Origin: Cladobotryum mycophilum
Taxonomy: Eukaryota; Ascomycota; Sordariomycetes; Hypocreales; Hypocreaceae
Direction of reading: 5' to 3'
Assembly (NCBI GenBank): GCA_036429605.1
Contig: JAVFKD010000004.1
Span: forward strand, 1,736,001 to 1,800,000
DNA length: 64,000 nucleotides
Within the stretch, counting starts at the first letter, position 1. Every line of letters begins with the position of its first letter. The notes under the pieces were generated by a model. It was not told the DNA's origin. It saw nothing but the letters and a program-made list of their open reading frames with translations, and made no database searches. Of the stretch, positions 49,133-59,344 are shown piece after piece. The translations under genes were made by a program, and so were the position numbers.

Positions 49133-50388
49133 CTACTCTCGCACAAACACTCCCGCCATACCCATCCCTGTTCCAACGCACATGCTCACAACACCAACCT
49201 GGCCCCCTCTCTACCCAAGCCATGCATCAACGTGCTCGTCATCCTCGCGCCCGTGGCTCCCAGGGGATGTCCAAGCGCAATGGCCCCTCCATCCGGATTC
49301 ACCTTGCCATTCGCCCAGGCACTCTCGAGCCCTAATTCTCGCAGGCAATAGAGTGCCTGACTCGCAAACGCCTCGTTGATCTCCCATCGATCTACATCCT
49401 CATTCTTTAAACCCAGACGGGTGAGAAGTTTGGGAATGGCAAGAGCGGGACCGATGCCCATTTCGTCGGGCGAGCAGCCTATCGTAGTGGCCGCCACGAA
49501 CTTACCCATGATGTACTTGTTCAGTCCCAGTTCTGTCGCTGTGCTGCGTCGCATGAGTAGTGTTGCGGCCGCGCCGTCAGACACTTGGCTCGAGTTTCCT
49601 GCCGTAGAGGCACCGTCTGGTTTGAACGCCGGCTTCAGCTTTGCGAGCGACTCGACCGTCACTTTGTCTCTTATGCCGTCGTCCCGCGTGACGGTAATTT
49701 CGAGCTGATCGCCCACGGCATTGTTCTGCTTATCCACTTCCTGAAACCTCGTGGTGACGGGAACAATCTCCGCGTCGAACTTGCCCGCGTCCCGCGCAGC
49801 GCTCGCTCTCTGGTGCGACGCCACTGCAAAGGCATCCTGATCCGCCCTCGAGACGGCATACCTCTCTGCCACATTCTCCGACGTAAGACCCATGGGCATC
49901 ACGCAGTCGCTCACATTTTTGTCGCTCGAATTCTTCAACTCGGGCCATACATCCACGGGCACGGCTTTGCTCCCATAATTCCTCGTCATGCTCTCCATCC
50001 CCGCTCCAACCCCCACATCAATCGTCCCCTCGCGAATGGCCCCCGCCACAAGCGCAATACTCTGCAAACTCGACGCGCAAGCCCTGTTCGTCGTGAACAA
50101 GCTCGTCGAGGTAGGATACCCCGCGTGATTCAGCGCCATGCGCGAGGCTTTTGACCCGCCCAGCTCGGACAGCACGACGCCTACGCCTACATCCTCCATT
50201 GCCGCAGGGTCAAGGTCCGGAACGGCGGAGAGTGTGCCGCGCAGGACGACGGAGAGGAGTTCTTCCGGGTAGGCATCTTTGAGCTGGCCCTTGTAGGAGC
50301 GGCAGATGGGGGTGCGGAGGGAGGAGAGGATGACTACGTCGGAGGGAGATTTGGCGAGGATGGAGGCGAGGCCTTTGGGGGAGGGCAT
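49133..50388 (-). CDS. 3-ketoacyl-CoA thiolase (acetyl-CoA C-acyltransferase), with an apparent 1-nt frameshift
   Basis: Catalyses the last, thiolytic step of fatty-acid beta-oxidation (or the reverse condensation). No introns; ATG at 50388, stop TAG at 49135-49133, 418 residues once repaired. Catalytic set: nucleophile C104 in NRACASS, H374 in ALGHPLGATGAR, and the second Cys, C404, in MCVGTGMG. The N-terminus (PKGLASILAKSPSDVV) matches the fungal Pot1-like type; no clear PTS1 is seen at the C-terminus (FVRE). The CDS is 1256 nt, one short of a multiple of three. The frame breaks at 49203-49207: five C on the plus strand (five G in coding sense) where six are needed to reach GQVGVVSMCVGTGMG. 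Read literally the protein stops at residue 400 and loses C404, which would kill it. The neighbouring VWA-Hint gene is convergent, with only 157 bp between the stops. Confidence 0.92.
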
Positions 50389-50779
50389 TGTGATGTGTGC
50401 TGGAATGATGAGATGAAGGAGCAAAGTAAGACTTTTGGAAAAGATCAAAACATGAGAATGAGAGATGAAAGGCGGGAAAAAATATGTTTGTTATAAGCGA
50501 AAAGTGAGTCGGGTAGGTTAATCCGGTAAGGTAATGATATTATAAGATCTTATTCATCCTCCTTCCCGAAACAATGCGAGCGAGTTCCGGCCCGGAATCC
50601 ATTCCCGATGTGGGGTTCGTCTCCTCGCTTCGTCCCGCATCCGCCGCTGGCAGTTGAAATCGGCAATGGGCGGCTCTTCGGTCATGTCATGTCAGCACAC
50701 TCAAATAAATTATGTATGCCGTTTGTAAAGGGGCAATAATAACATTGAGAAATGATCCATATATTATGCCCCATTCAAG
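50389..50779. other. Intergenic, thiolase promoter
   Basis: Short spacer holding the thiolase leader and the 3' end of the upstream minus-strand gene. No gene seen. Confidence 0.5.
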
Positions 50780-53700
50780 CTAATATATAAGTACCTGTGG
50801 CAGATGTGGTTCAGGTTCACTGTAGAGCTCCCTCAAACAATTCCAGCAGACCCGGTCTCCTTGAATTATAGCGACCGAATGAGCATGACCCTGCTGGACT
50901 AATATCGAAGCTGCTGCAAGCCTTGCGACCCAATTACCGCTCGCCCGCAGCACCCCAAGACAAGGGGGCAAATCAAGGAGCTCTTCCCAGGTGTCTAACG
51001 AGACCGCGTCCATCCACGGCTGTTGCTTTTCGACCTCGCACTGACAAGGGAAAGATATGATTTCGGGGTACACCTCTTCTCGGTTCAGTACATCGATATC
51101 CGCAACCCATTTACCGCTGTCTTGCACCGAAACGACGGATTCCAAAAGAAACACCTCCTGGTCGATTTCCCCCGTGCTCTCCCAGTCAAGGGGCATTTTC
51201 CAGGTAGTAAAGGAGAGATGTAAAGATGTTCCCCTGAGACTGTCGATGACCTTGTAGTCGTACGGCCGGTGCTCCACCGTCCCGGCATCGTGTTGAACAG
51301 GGCGAATGCGAGGCTCGGCCGGAGACACCATAAATACCATCCCTGCGTGGCCGACGTTCCCAACCATGTATCGAAGCCCTAGGCCCGAGGCATCGGCGGT
51401 AGGATCGGAGATCAAGATTTCAGACACAAAGATGGAGTTCTCATACGTGAGGGCTATAACATCACCTAGCTGGGCGGGATCAATGTTAAAGTACCCCGAC
51501 TCAAACATGGCCACGCACGAAAGATACTCAGCGCGGGTCATTTTGCCCATGAGTGATTCAACGGGCTCCATCACAGCGCATCTGGAGGCCTCCTTATTGT
51601 ATCTGCCATCTGCTGAGCGGAGCATCTCCTTTAGGAAGCTGGGTAGCCAGGCCGCCTTTAAAATGTCCTGCTCGACGATGCGAAGCGAGACCGTTGCATC
51701 GGACAGCCCCTTGTACACCTCGTTGGCAATTTCGAGCGCTCGCAGGGAAACAAGGAACTCTGTGATGGGCTGAGTGGCGTAGTAGGTTATGATTCTGTAG
51801 CAGTGAGAAGCATCTCGATAGATGGAATCTATCGATCGTTTCCTTTTCTTACTCGGTATAGTGTACGTTGCGGACCGAATTTCGTTCTGTACTCCAATTA
51901 GTATAAATCCAAGTCTACATCAGGATAGAAAGCTTGTCAGAAATAATAAACCACTTACAAAGTTCACCGTAATACATGCAAGTAGATGATTGCTAATCTT
52001 TTCTGGTCCCACCATGCCTCTCAGCCTCATTAAACCCACATCAATAGATACGGCGTCCTCGGTGATTACTTTCCTTATTGTCTCCTCTGAGAACATCATC
52101 TTAGGTACTGAAGATTTAACCCAGAGGTTATAGGAGGAGCCCATAACAAGGTTGCTGCTATTCCCAAAGTCCGTGGGCTGCTGGCCGCTGAGGAATCTGG
52201 GAGAGTTGTCCCAAAACAAATGATATGCCCTCTGCCTTGGTGTGTGCAATTTTCCAGTCCTGTCCAATTGAAACTTTGAATGACAGGTCCTGAGTGAGCA
52301 AATTTCTCCCCGACGCTGTATAAGATTAAATCGATCCTGAAGCATCGGTATGGAAGGACCTTCCTCATCGCCCGAGACGTAAAGTATCCACCTTGCATAT
52401 TTCAGTTCATTATTCACTTCGAGATCTTCGTCAGAGGCATCGCCAGCAAGATGCGTCTTGATTGGGCCCACGGTTGCTATTTCCAGGTAATAGTGACCAT
52501 TGATTTCGACCTCGTACGATATTATCGCCTCATGGACTTGCAGGTTCATTCTATTAGCGACCAGTCGTAGAAATTCTATACCCGTTTCTACTTCAGTTTC
52601 TTGATCTAGTGCATCCGTAATCGCTGGGTTGCAAAGCCCAAAGAAGGGTGTTTGGTTTCTGATGTTCTCGGAACTACCAAGAAGACTATGGCCTTTTCGA
52701 TATCCATACTTTACCAGCTTGAGAGCAATTTCGTGCTTATCATTGTCAAGAGAGGTCACTGATGCGCAGAGTTTGAGCAGCCAAGAAAGCTCGCTTCGAT
52801 GAGCTCCTGCGCTGGAGTGTAGTTTCTTCCCCAGTTCTTCAAACCACTCCATGCCCTTACTTATGAGCGTATAGGGGAGCTGCCAGCATTGAAGGACAGA
52901 TCCAAGGGCAACAAGCCAAATCTGGGGCATGCTCACCCGCTGCAGTCTCTCATTACTTCGAACGACAACCGGGTCTCCGTAATACTTTAAATGCGATAGC
53001 GCGAGCGACCATCGAATAAAGTTATCGGAAGGGCTGCCTTTGTATTCGAGGTTGAGACTGAGGACTGCCGACTTGGGGACAAGCGAGTCGTTGAACGTGA
53101 CTTTGGTGACTTCTTCTTGGAACACTAATAAATCGGGATATAGATGCCATGATGAGATGCCAGAAATGATGGCTCTGTCGCATGCCTGCTGAGGATGATT
53201 GTTGAGTAGGTGCTCCAGAACCTCCATAGCACGGGTCCAAGTTGTTATGACGCGTTCAAAAAGCGAGCCCCCTCCCGGATATGGAATGGTAATGTTCTCG
53301 GCAATCAGGGTAAACTGTGTTTTCTGCGTCTTCATGGAGAGGTCCGCCTGCCGTAGCCATGATCGAACGCTTGTGTCCCACGTCCTCAGCTCGGATCTGC
53401 CGATATCTTGACGAGCGGCAACGATAGTATTCGGGTTGATCATCTTATTCTGATCCAGGAGTAGCATGACTCTTTGCTTTCTCTCCTCAATGAGTTCGGA
53501 CCAAATCGAAACAGATGTTTTAGCATCAAACAGGTTGGCTAGCATACATGCCAGAAGGAGCACACTGATTGCCGCATCCCCAGATGTCGCGGCAGCCCAA
53601 ATGCTGGTGCAGTCGGTTCCGATGAAAGGCTGAAAAGGGCCATCATTTTCGGTTCCATGGGGATTAACGTCGGGGCGAGACAGGATCTCGCTGACACGTT

Positions 53701-53959
53701 TGCCGTATGCCTTTCGCAGTTCTGGAGTATCGGGGATGATGTCGTTGAACAGGAAGCCCAGAATGCACGCAGTCTTGTGTGTCTTCCCAGATTCGGCTTC
53801 ATCCTTTCTCCTTTTTGTCAGAGCCGAGCCTACGGGCAGAAATTCCGCTATGGGCTCGCAGCGAAAGAGGGACAGGTCTAAATTGACATTGACCAAGGCG
53901 ACGGTATTCTCATTTGTAAACGAGGAAATGGAGTTCGTAATCTTCCCGAGGGACGACAT
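50780..53959 (-). CDS. Large fungal protein of unknown function (about 1045 residues)
   Basis: Minus-strand exon 1 is 53959-51959 (667 codons, starting MSSLGKITNS) and exon 2 is about 51914-50780. No known domain, signal peptide or transmembrane segment. Landmarks are TVALVNVNLDLSLFRCEP near the start, DCTSIWAAATSGDAAISVLLLACMLA at about residues 130-155, and in exon 2 RIVEQDILKAAWLPSFL, NVGHAGMVFMVSP and a C-terminal GDRVCWNCLRELY. The donor GTAAGT at 51958 is clear and the downstream frame reads well (LGFILIGVQNEIRSATYT), but with the acceptor TAG before 51914 the phases differ by one base, so either an indel or an unseen splice is present. A diverged piece of a paralogue lies at 58160-58381. 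I recall this as a lineage-specific, multicopy family in Hypocreales without a function; no function is proposed here. The start ATG is preferred over the in-frame TTG upstream. Confidence 0.75.
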
Positions 53960-54724
53960 TTTTCTCGGATTAAAAGACTCAGTGAGAGTGAAGTACAATG
54001 CTTCAAAGTTGCACCAACTGTAGGGCCATTTTAAGTAATTGTTTATCCTTCATTTGCCACATTACAAGATCGACAGGTCGTAGCGGTGAAGGATTGGAGG
54101 CAACCATGAGGCTGTCGCCTTTTGCCTTCCGAGCAAATCAAGTCTCGCTGCCACCCTCCATCTTGACATAGGACACCCACAGATGGTGAGGCTGAATCGA
54201 GAGAGGGTCATGTGGTGATGGCACGAAATTGTTTCTTGACCGTTTCTTTTCGAGTGCGTAGTTGCACTGAACTTCGGTTAATAGTTTGCTTGTATCATAT
54301 CCCCCCCAGGTGCTTTAGCTATTATGCTTCGGCTACTGGTAACCTGGAAAAGAGTCGCGATAGAAGCAAGCCCTCTTGCCTCCTTTCGTAAGTGCGGAAG
54401 GGGTGGTGGGGGCTCAATACGCTGACATTCCAATGGCGTGGAGGCTTGTATACCTCCGTGGCTTGGACAACCATCGTGACACTGCCCATCCAATATCACA
54501 CGCTCATAGCTAGCTCTATGAGAAGTGACTTTTCTCTGCCAATGCTCACTATATATTTTCTTGTCATCGTTGGATCGTTTTATCTTTCTGTATTTATCAT
54601 CTCTAGAAAACACTCGTTAAAGAACAAGGGCATTATAGATAACTCAACTCCGTAGATCAATGTACAAAATAGTCGAGGTGCGAAGTCTTAACTGTCTCAT
54701 ACTAACAGGCTTAGAGAGGCAATT
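53960..54724. other. Intergenic
   Basis: No gene seen. Short plus-strand frame 54392-54655 unsupported. Confidence 0.4.
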
Positions 54725-55055
54725 CTACGCCTTCTTAATAACCTCACGCTGAGGCTCAAAATTTTCCCACCATCTGCAATGATATTAATAAATTGGAATC
54801 CAGAATCAAATGCTGCTTTACTAATTTAGTTGCAAATACAGTGGTGGTGATGAAACAAGTGGATTTCCTTACTCCAAGTCCATTCTCCATATGGCTACGT
54901 ATTTGTTCCAGTCCGAAGATGAGTTTGAAGAGGGTTTCCGGGTCCTCTTCTAGGGAATCATGTTCAGTGGGCCAGGATGACCACAAGAGGCGCCTAAACG
55001 TCAAATTCGAAATGCCCATACACTCTAAGCCAGACGTGATGGTCCACCACGACAC
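54725..55055 (-). other. Coding-like fragment downstream of the NmrA gene
   Basis: Directly after the NmrA stop and in the same frame, about 61 codons read like protein (LECMGISNLTFRRLLWSSW and DPETLFKLIFGLEQIRSHM) up to a good donor (GTAAGG at 54872). After the acceptor TTGCAG a short exon would read WWENFEPQREVIKKA and a stop, but its phase is off by one base. It has no start of its own. It may be a relic of a neighbouring gene, or an alternative 3' end of the NmrA gene. Confidence 0.3.
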
Positions 55056-56152
55056 TCAAGTGAAGGTTTTAGACCAATCTTGCTTCGTAAAATAATTAAT
55101 CACGCTATCAAGCCGAGGTGGTGAGTCCAACTGCGATATCAGTTAGAATGCAAAAGTCCCACGGGGGTCAAGTACTCACATCTTGGGGATGAATGACGGT
55201 GGGATCATCTCGAGCCTCGTACCCAAACTCATTCCAATAAGCCCAACATTCATCCAGCTGTACCTTCAAGTCGGGAGGGTAAGGCAGATTCGATTCGCCC
55301 CTTGGAAGCATCACGGGCTCAGCGCTTTCGCCCGTTGCCTCAGTAAATAGCTGGGTGATCTCCCGTAGAGTAAGCCATTCTCTGTATCCAATTATGTTCT
55401 TGCCAGCAGACTCTTGCACCAACGCCTTTACAATTGGCCCGGAATCTTCTTCGGGAGCAATGAATGGTAGTTTCAAGTTTGGATCGAGGTTACTGATAAA
55501 TTGCAAAACGCCAGCCTCGTTCTGCATCGGTCAGCACATCGCGTTACGATGCATGGTTGGGACATACCCTTATCGGCTGTGTGATCGGATTGATCACAAA
55601 GTTGCTCAGGAAATACCCTGCCTGAAAGAGGCTCGTCTTCTTCCATAGATCGGGATACTTGGATCTGGCGTGATCTTCCGCCTTGACCTTGGAGTTGAAG
55701 TGGACAATCTGTGTGTACTTGCCATGGGACCATTTGATTGGGTTGGAAAGTGAGGACAGGATAAAGCGCTCAAGTTGTGGTACCTTGGCAGCTTCATCAA
55801 TGACGGACATCAACTGTCGCGCTTCCCGCTCAGCTGCCTGCACGTTCAAGCTTCCCGGTTTGGGTTTGAACTTGTTGGTAGGCTCGCCATATATACCCCA
55901 AAAGTCGCTGACGGCAAAGATGACAGCTGCATCTCGGAACGCTGGTTCAAGGGTTGGCGGTTCGTCCATATCGGCTTGAACGACTTCCACCCCTCGAGCT
56001 GCGAGCGCCAGAGCCTTGGGGCTTGACGTATTGCGTGTGATACCACGAATATGCCATCCTGGTTCCTGGAGGAACGTGCCGACCACGGAGCCGCCCTGAT
56101 TGCCAGTGGCACCAATAACAGTAATGATCTTCTTAGAACTGACACTTGCCAT
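55056..56152 (-). CDS. NmrA-like NAD(P)-binding protein
   Basis: Atypical short-chain dehydrogenase of the NmrA/isoflavone-reductase group, cytosolic, 333 residues. These act as redox sensors or as NAD(P)H-dependent reductases. Minus-strand exons are 56152-55568, 55521-55180 and 55130-55056; introns are 46 and 49 nt with CTGAC and CTAAC branch points, and all phases fit. The Rossmann glycine motif is GATGNQGG (residues 14-21), the N-terminal strand is KKIITVIG, and the next conserved parts are GVEVVQADMDEP and the substrate-side YFLSNFV. The Ser-Tyr-Lys catalytic triad of classical SDRs is not obvious. The start is well placed, nine residues before the first strand. Substrate unknown. Confidence 0.88.
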
Positions 56153-56584
56153 TTTTATGAGCAGTGAGCAATGACGATGCAATAGAGTGGAAGGGGTAAA
56201 TGATATTTGTTGCGTCTTGTCGTGCAACCTTGGCGATGATCTACATGAGTGAGGGGTTAACAACCAGGTTGTATTAATAATGCAAGGTGCATACAGAGTA
56301 CTTTTAATGCTAGTTATTGGAGTGTAAACAATCAGGTTCCCCCGCAACTAGAGTGATTCAATCATCTGGTGGAGATATGGGTTTCATTTTACTTTGTAAA
56401 GAACTCAGGCGCATCAATGAAGTTGGTCAATTATAATGTAATCTCATGAAAATTACTCCATACGTCCCTCATAAATGCCTGACATCGTCGACCAGTACAA
56501 GATTAACTCGTAAATACAATAACCCCCCCCAAATCAGCACACATTATCGTCGCGACCCATCCCGAAACAGCTCATGATCTAGCC
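56153..56584. other. Intergenic, promoter of the NmrA gene
   Basis: No gene seen. Confidence 0.5.
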
Positions 56585-57088
56585 CTAGTAAGAGTTGATG
56601 GCCCTGGCAAAAGAAGCATCGTTCTTTGCAATAAGTGCCTTGAAATCGGGTTGAGCGTCGGTGGGGATCTTGAGAAGCACGAGGTTGCAAAAGTCGTTGA
56701 CGAGCTGTCGTTGAATGCCTAGATTGAGTCGGAGAAAGAAGGGCAAGCCGGGAATCGATCCAGTCTTTGATTTGGCGGCAATCACGGTGTTCATGGCCTT
56801 GTCGACAAGGTCGGAGATGTCGGTCGAAATGGCGAGCAGAGAGCTGGTGTCCGCCGCGCTCAACGGGGACGCAGCCTTTGCCACGTCCAAACCTTCATAA
56901 GCATGGCTCAGGGTGGTGAAGTACGAGCCAGCAAGGGGTACAGCACCGATGATTCCGCCCTGCCAGCCGTCAACCTGTCTGGTCATGGCTGCGATGTCAT
57001 TTTGGAAGAGTTTCGCAGAGGAGAGGATTCCGGTATCTGCGAGGGCAGATGCCGCGAGGAAAACGAGGGAAAGTGGCTTGAAGAGCAT
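56585..57088 (-). CDS. HsbA-like secreted cell-wall protein
   Basis: Probable hydrophobic-surface-binding protein A / cell-wall mannoprotein family member, 167 residues, intronless. Signal peptide MLFKPLSLVFLAASALA, with cleavage likely after Ala17. The mature part is all-helical in composition: alternating hydrophobic heptads, Ala- and Ser-rich stretches, ISTDISDLVDKAMNTVIAAK near the centre, and a single Cys (NDFCNLVL) near residue 132. In Aspergillus, HsbA adsorbs to hydrophobic surfaces and recruits cutinase or lipase, and in entomopathogens relatives are induced on cuticle. The call rests on architecture and length (the usual range is about 150-190), so related galactomannoprotein families are possible. 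It lies convergent to nothing close; the next intact gene is over 6 kb away. Confidence 0.75.
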   Translation of the reverse strand: MLFKPLSLVFLAASALADTGILSSAKLFQNDIAAMTRQVDGWQGGIIGAVPLAGSYFTTLSHAYEGLDVAKAASPLSAADTSSLLAISTDISDLVDKAMNTVIAAKSKTGSIPGLPFFLRLNLGIQRQLVNDFCNLVLLKIPTDAQPDFKALIAKNDASFARAINSY

Positions 57089-58159
57089 GGTGACGTTGAT
57101 TCAGAGTTAAGTAACGGGATGATGGATGAAGATGCTGTTAGAAGCTCAGTATTTTCAAGGTTGAGAATGGTGATATTGGAAAGACTTTCTAAATGGGCAC
57201 GCAGAGACAACATATAAATAATGACCTGGTGAAGGCGGCCTAACACCTCAACAAGACGGCTGGGAAATGCAGTTTACCCCTGAATGTTTTGCACCTCGAT
57301 ACTTTATTAATGCTAGTATGATATATTTCTGCTACCAAGAATCCTATAATAGCCTTCTGGTTCCTTAACAGTTATATGTCAGGTCACGGTGTGAAACCCA
57401 CTCAAGTGATGAACTACAGTATTACTAAGAGTAAGACATTTTCCCTTTACAAGTAGTAATATCAAGTCGTACTGACAGGGCTTGAAATTGTCAACTTGTC
57501 AATGTTGACTCCTCAAAGTGTCTAGCAGGGGGGTGATGCTAGCCTGGTTGGTTACTTGATATCCCAGGGTCTTAATGAAGAGGCTGTTGTAATTTGGTGG
57601 CTTGCATGGACCCCCTCGTCTTTAGCCCTTCAGCATCACCAGTAGAGTTGCAATCGAAAACTGTTAAGGGAGGCAACGGTCATTATTACAATGCGGGCTA
57701 CGAAGTAGATTTTCTTGAAGATGACAGCTGCTCGTGGTTAATCCTGGACGCTCGTGTTCGCGAACCCGGCAGAGCTAGTATGGGTGATTCCGCTGATCGC
57801 GTGAAGCCTTGCGGCTACCCCCAACTTTCGTGATTTAGCGTTACCTCTTAAGGACGAAGCATAGGCTAGTCTAACAGCAATTTAGGGAGACTGCGAATTC
57901 TGCAATGCTGCATTAACCAGAACAGTTATGGTGTAATAACTCTAGACCCGAATCACCGCGGTGTTCCGCCAAGGTAAACCGGGCCAGAGCGGTCTGTAGG
58001 GAAAACGACACTCGTATATACGCATGCCAATGCCAGCCATTCTCTTTAGGGGTGCTGTTTGTAATCGCGTATCTCTCACGCAACTCAATAAGAGCGTGTG
58101 GCTAATATGGCTCGGGTTCATTGTACAATCCCAACAAGCCACTTCCTTGGATATAGAAG
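57089..58159. other. Intergenic edge of the pseudogene island
   Basis: No gene supported. The 79-codon frame at 57594-57833 has no motif. Confidence 0.45.
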
Positions 58160-58381
58160 CTATACGAACACAACCTTGCTGATCATTATGTCGACAATTG
58201 GGTCCTCACAACACTTTAGATGTGATAGCGTGAGCGAACACTGAGCAAGGTCATCTGATGGAGTGCCTTTGTAGTCGAGATTGAGGCCAAAACTCCCGAA
58301 TTCGGATAAAGCAAGCGTCAAGGGCAGCTTTGATAGATGCTCTCTCCATAGTAACAATTGCCCACAAGATAAACCCATCAC
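58160..58381 (-). pseudogene. Fragment of a paralogue of the large unknown protein
   Basis: The minus-strand reading LNLDYKGTPSDDLAQCSLTL followed by SHLKCCEDPIV aligns residue by residue with LNLEYKGSPSDNFIRWSLAL followed by SHLKYYGDPVV of the large gene, whose coding sequence for this part lies at about 52970-53060. The DNA is also alignable, for example TTTAGATGTGATAGCGTGAG here against TTTAAATGCGATAGCGCGAG there. Only about 60-70 codons remain and both ends dissolve into unrelated sequence. It is a dead, diverged copy, not a recent duplication. Confidence 0.75.
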
Positions 58382-58396
58382 TGTTATAACTAAATC

Positions 58397-59148
58397 TTAT
58401 ATCACATCCATATTACTATCGATGGCCTCCTCATCACTATTACCATCAACAGCCTCCCCATTCAATTCCAGAGGTCGATCTAGGTAGCTAGAAATTTCAC
58501 TAAAATAGTAAAGGTGATCCGGAACCCTATAGTCAAGCTGTCCGCCGTTGCAGGCCGTGTTTGCAGCACACTCACAAACCTGGATATCATCGACAGCAGA
58601 TCCTCGAAATGCAACCCAATACTTAGGAGAGACGTGGTAGTAGCCAATGATACGGCGGGGCACACGAGGTACCGGGTCTGCTGCATGCGTAATACGGAAA
58701 CTACCACCAGCTCACCCTGACACAAACTCAGCAAAGTTGGCATTACCGACACGTGGAGCGCCATACGAGTCGATGTTCAAAGGGATTCACATCTGGCGGA
58801 AGTAAGAACCACCTAGAACGGCAACCGCACCGCCGAGAGAGTGACCTGTAACGATAATCTTATAGACAGGGTGGAGTTTCGCCACCTCGTTGATGGCTTC
58901 CTCAACATTGTCAGCGATTTGACCCTGGGCAGCAGCGAAGCCACTGTGGACTTTGCAGCCGTCACATGAAGCATATTCGCTGGAGCATACTCTTTGGATA
59001 GGCCGATGGCTAGATGAACCTCGGCTTTAACATCGTTGCATTGGCCACTGCGCTTGACGAGTTCACCAGACGCGACGTGAGAGTGGCAGTAAGCAGCGGC
59101 AGCGTGCTGGGAGTAGAACTTGAAGTTATCCAGCTCCGCAACTGTCAT
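58397..59148 (-). pseudogene. Class 3 lipase pseudogene
   Basis: Relic of a secreted triacylglycerol lipase (alpha/beta hydrolase, Thermomyces-lipase type). Pieces in order: AELDNFKFYSQHAAAAYC and a Cys region (QCND) at the N-terminus, YAPANMLHVTAAK, then after a one-base shift VHSGFAAAQGQI, the nucleophile elbow VTGHSLGGAVAVLGG, then SYGAPRVGNANFAEF, SFRITHAADPVPRVP and a C-terminus with YYHVSPKYWVA and HLYYFSEISSYLD. Defects: the oxyanion and first-core part between QCND and YAPA is mostly missing, one frameshift (AAAGTCC where AAGGTCC is expected, about 58950), and in-frame stops after YFRQM and after FAEFVSG. Unlike the C6 cases, several independent lesions are present, so it is dead. It is head-to-head with the DUF2235 relic. 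Confidence 0.85.
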
Positions 59149-59344
59149 GGAAAGGTCATTTGTTTAGGTAAATGTAAGTTAATTGTGTTGACTTTTAGGG
59201 ATCAAAGTGACTTTGTATGTGAGCAGACTGAACAGGACTATAGGGCAGACGAACCGTACCAGTCTGGGTATAAATTCCTTCCTGATGAAAATACTAAGCT
59301 TGTTCTCTTCGTCCGAGTTCCGTTTCATCTGCTGCGTATCCTTT

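Noticed and set aside
49585..50154. 189-codon plus-strand frame inside the thiolase
   Set aside because: His/Arg-rich antisense shadow of the thiolase gene.
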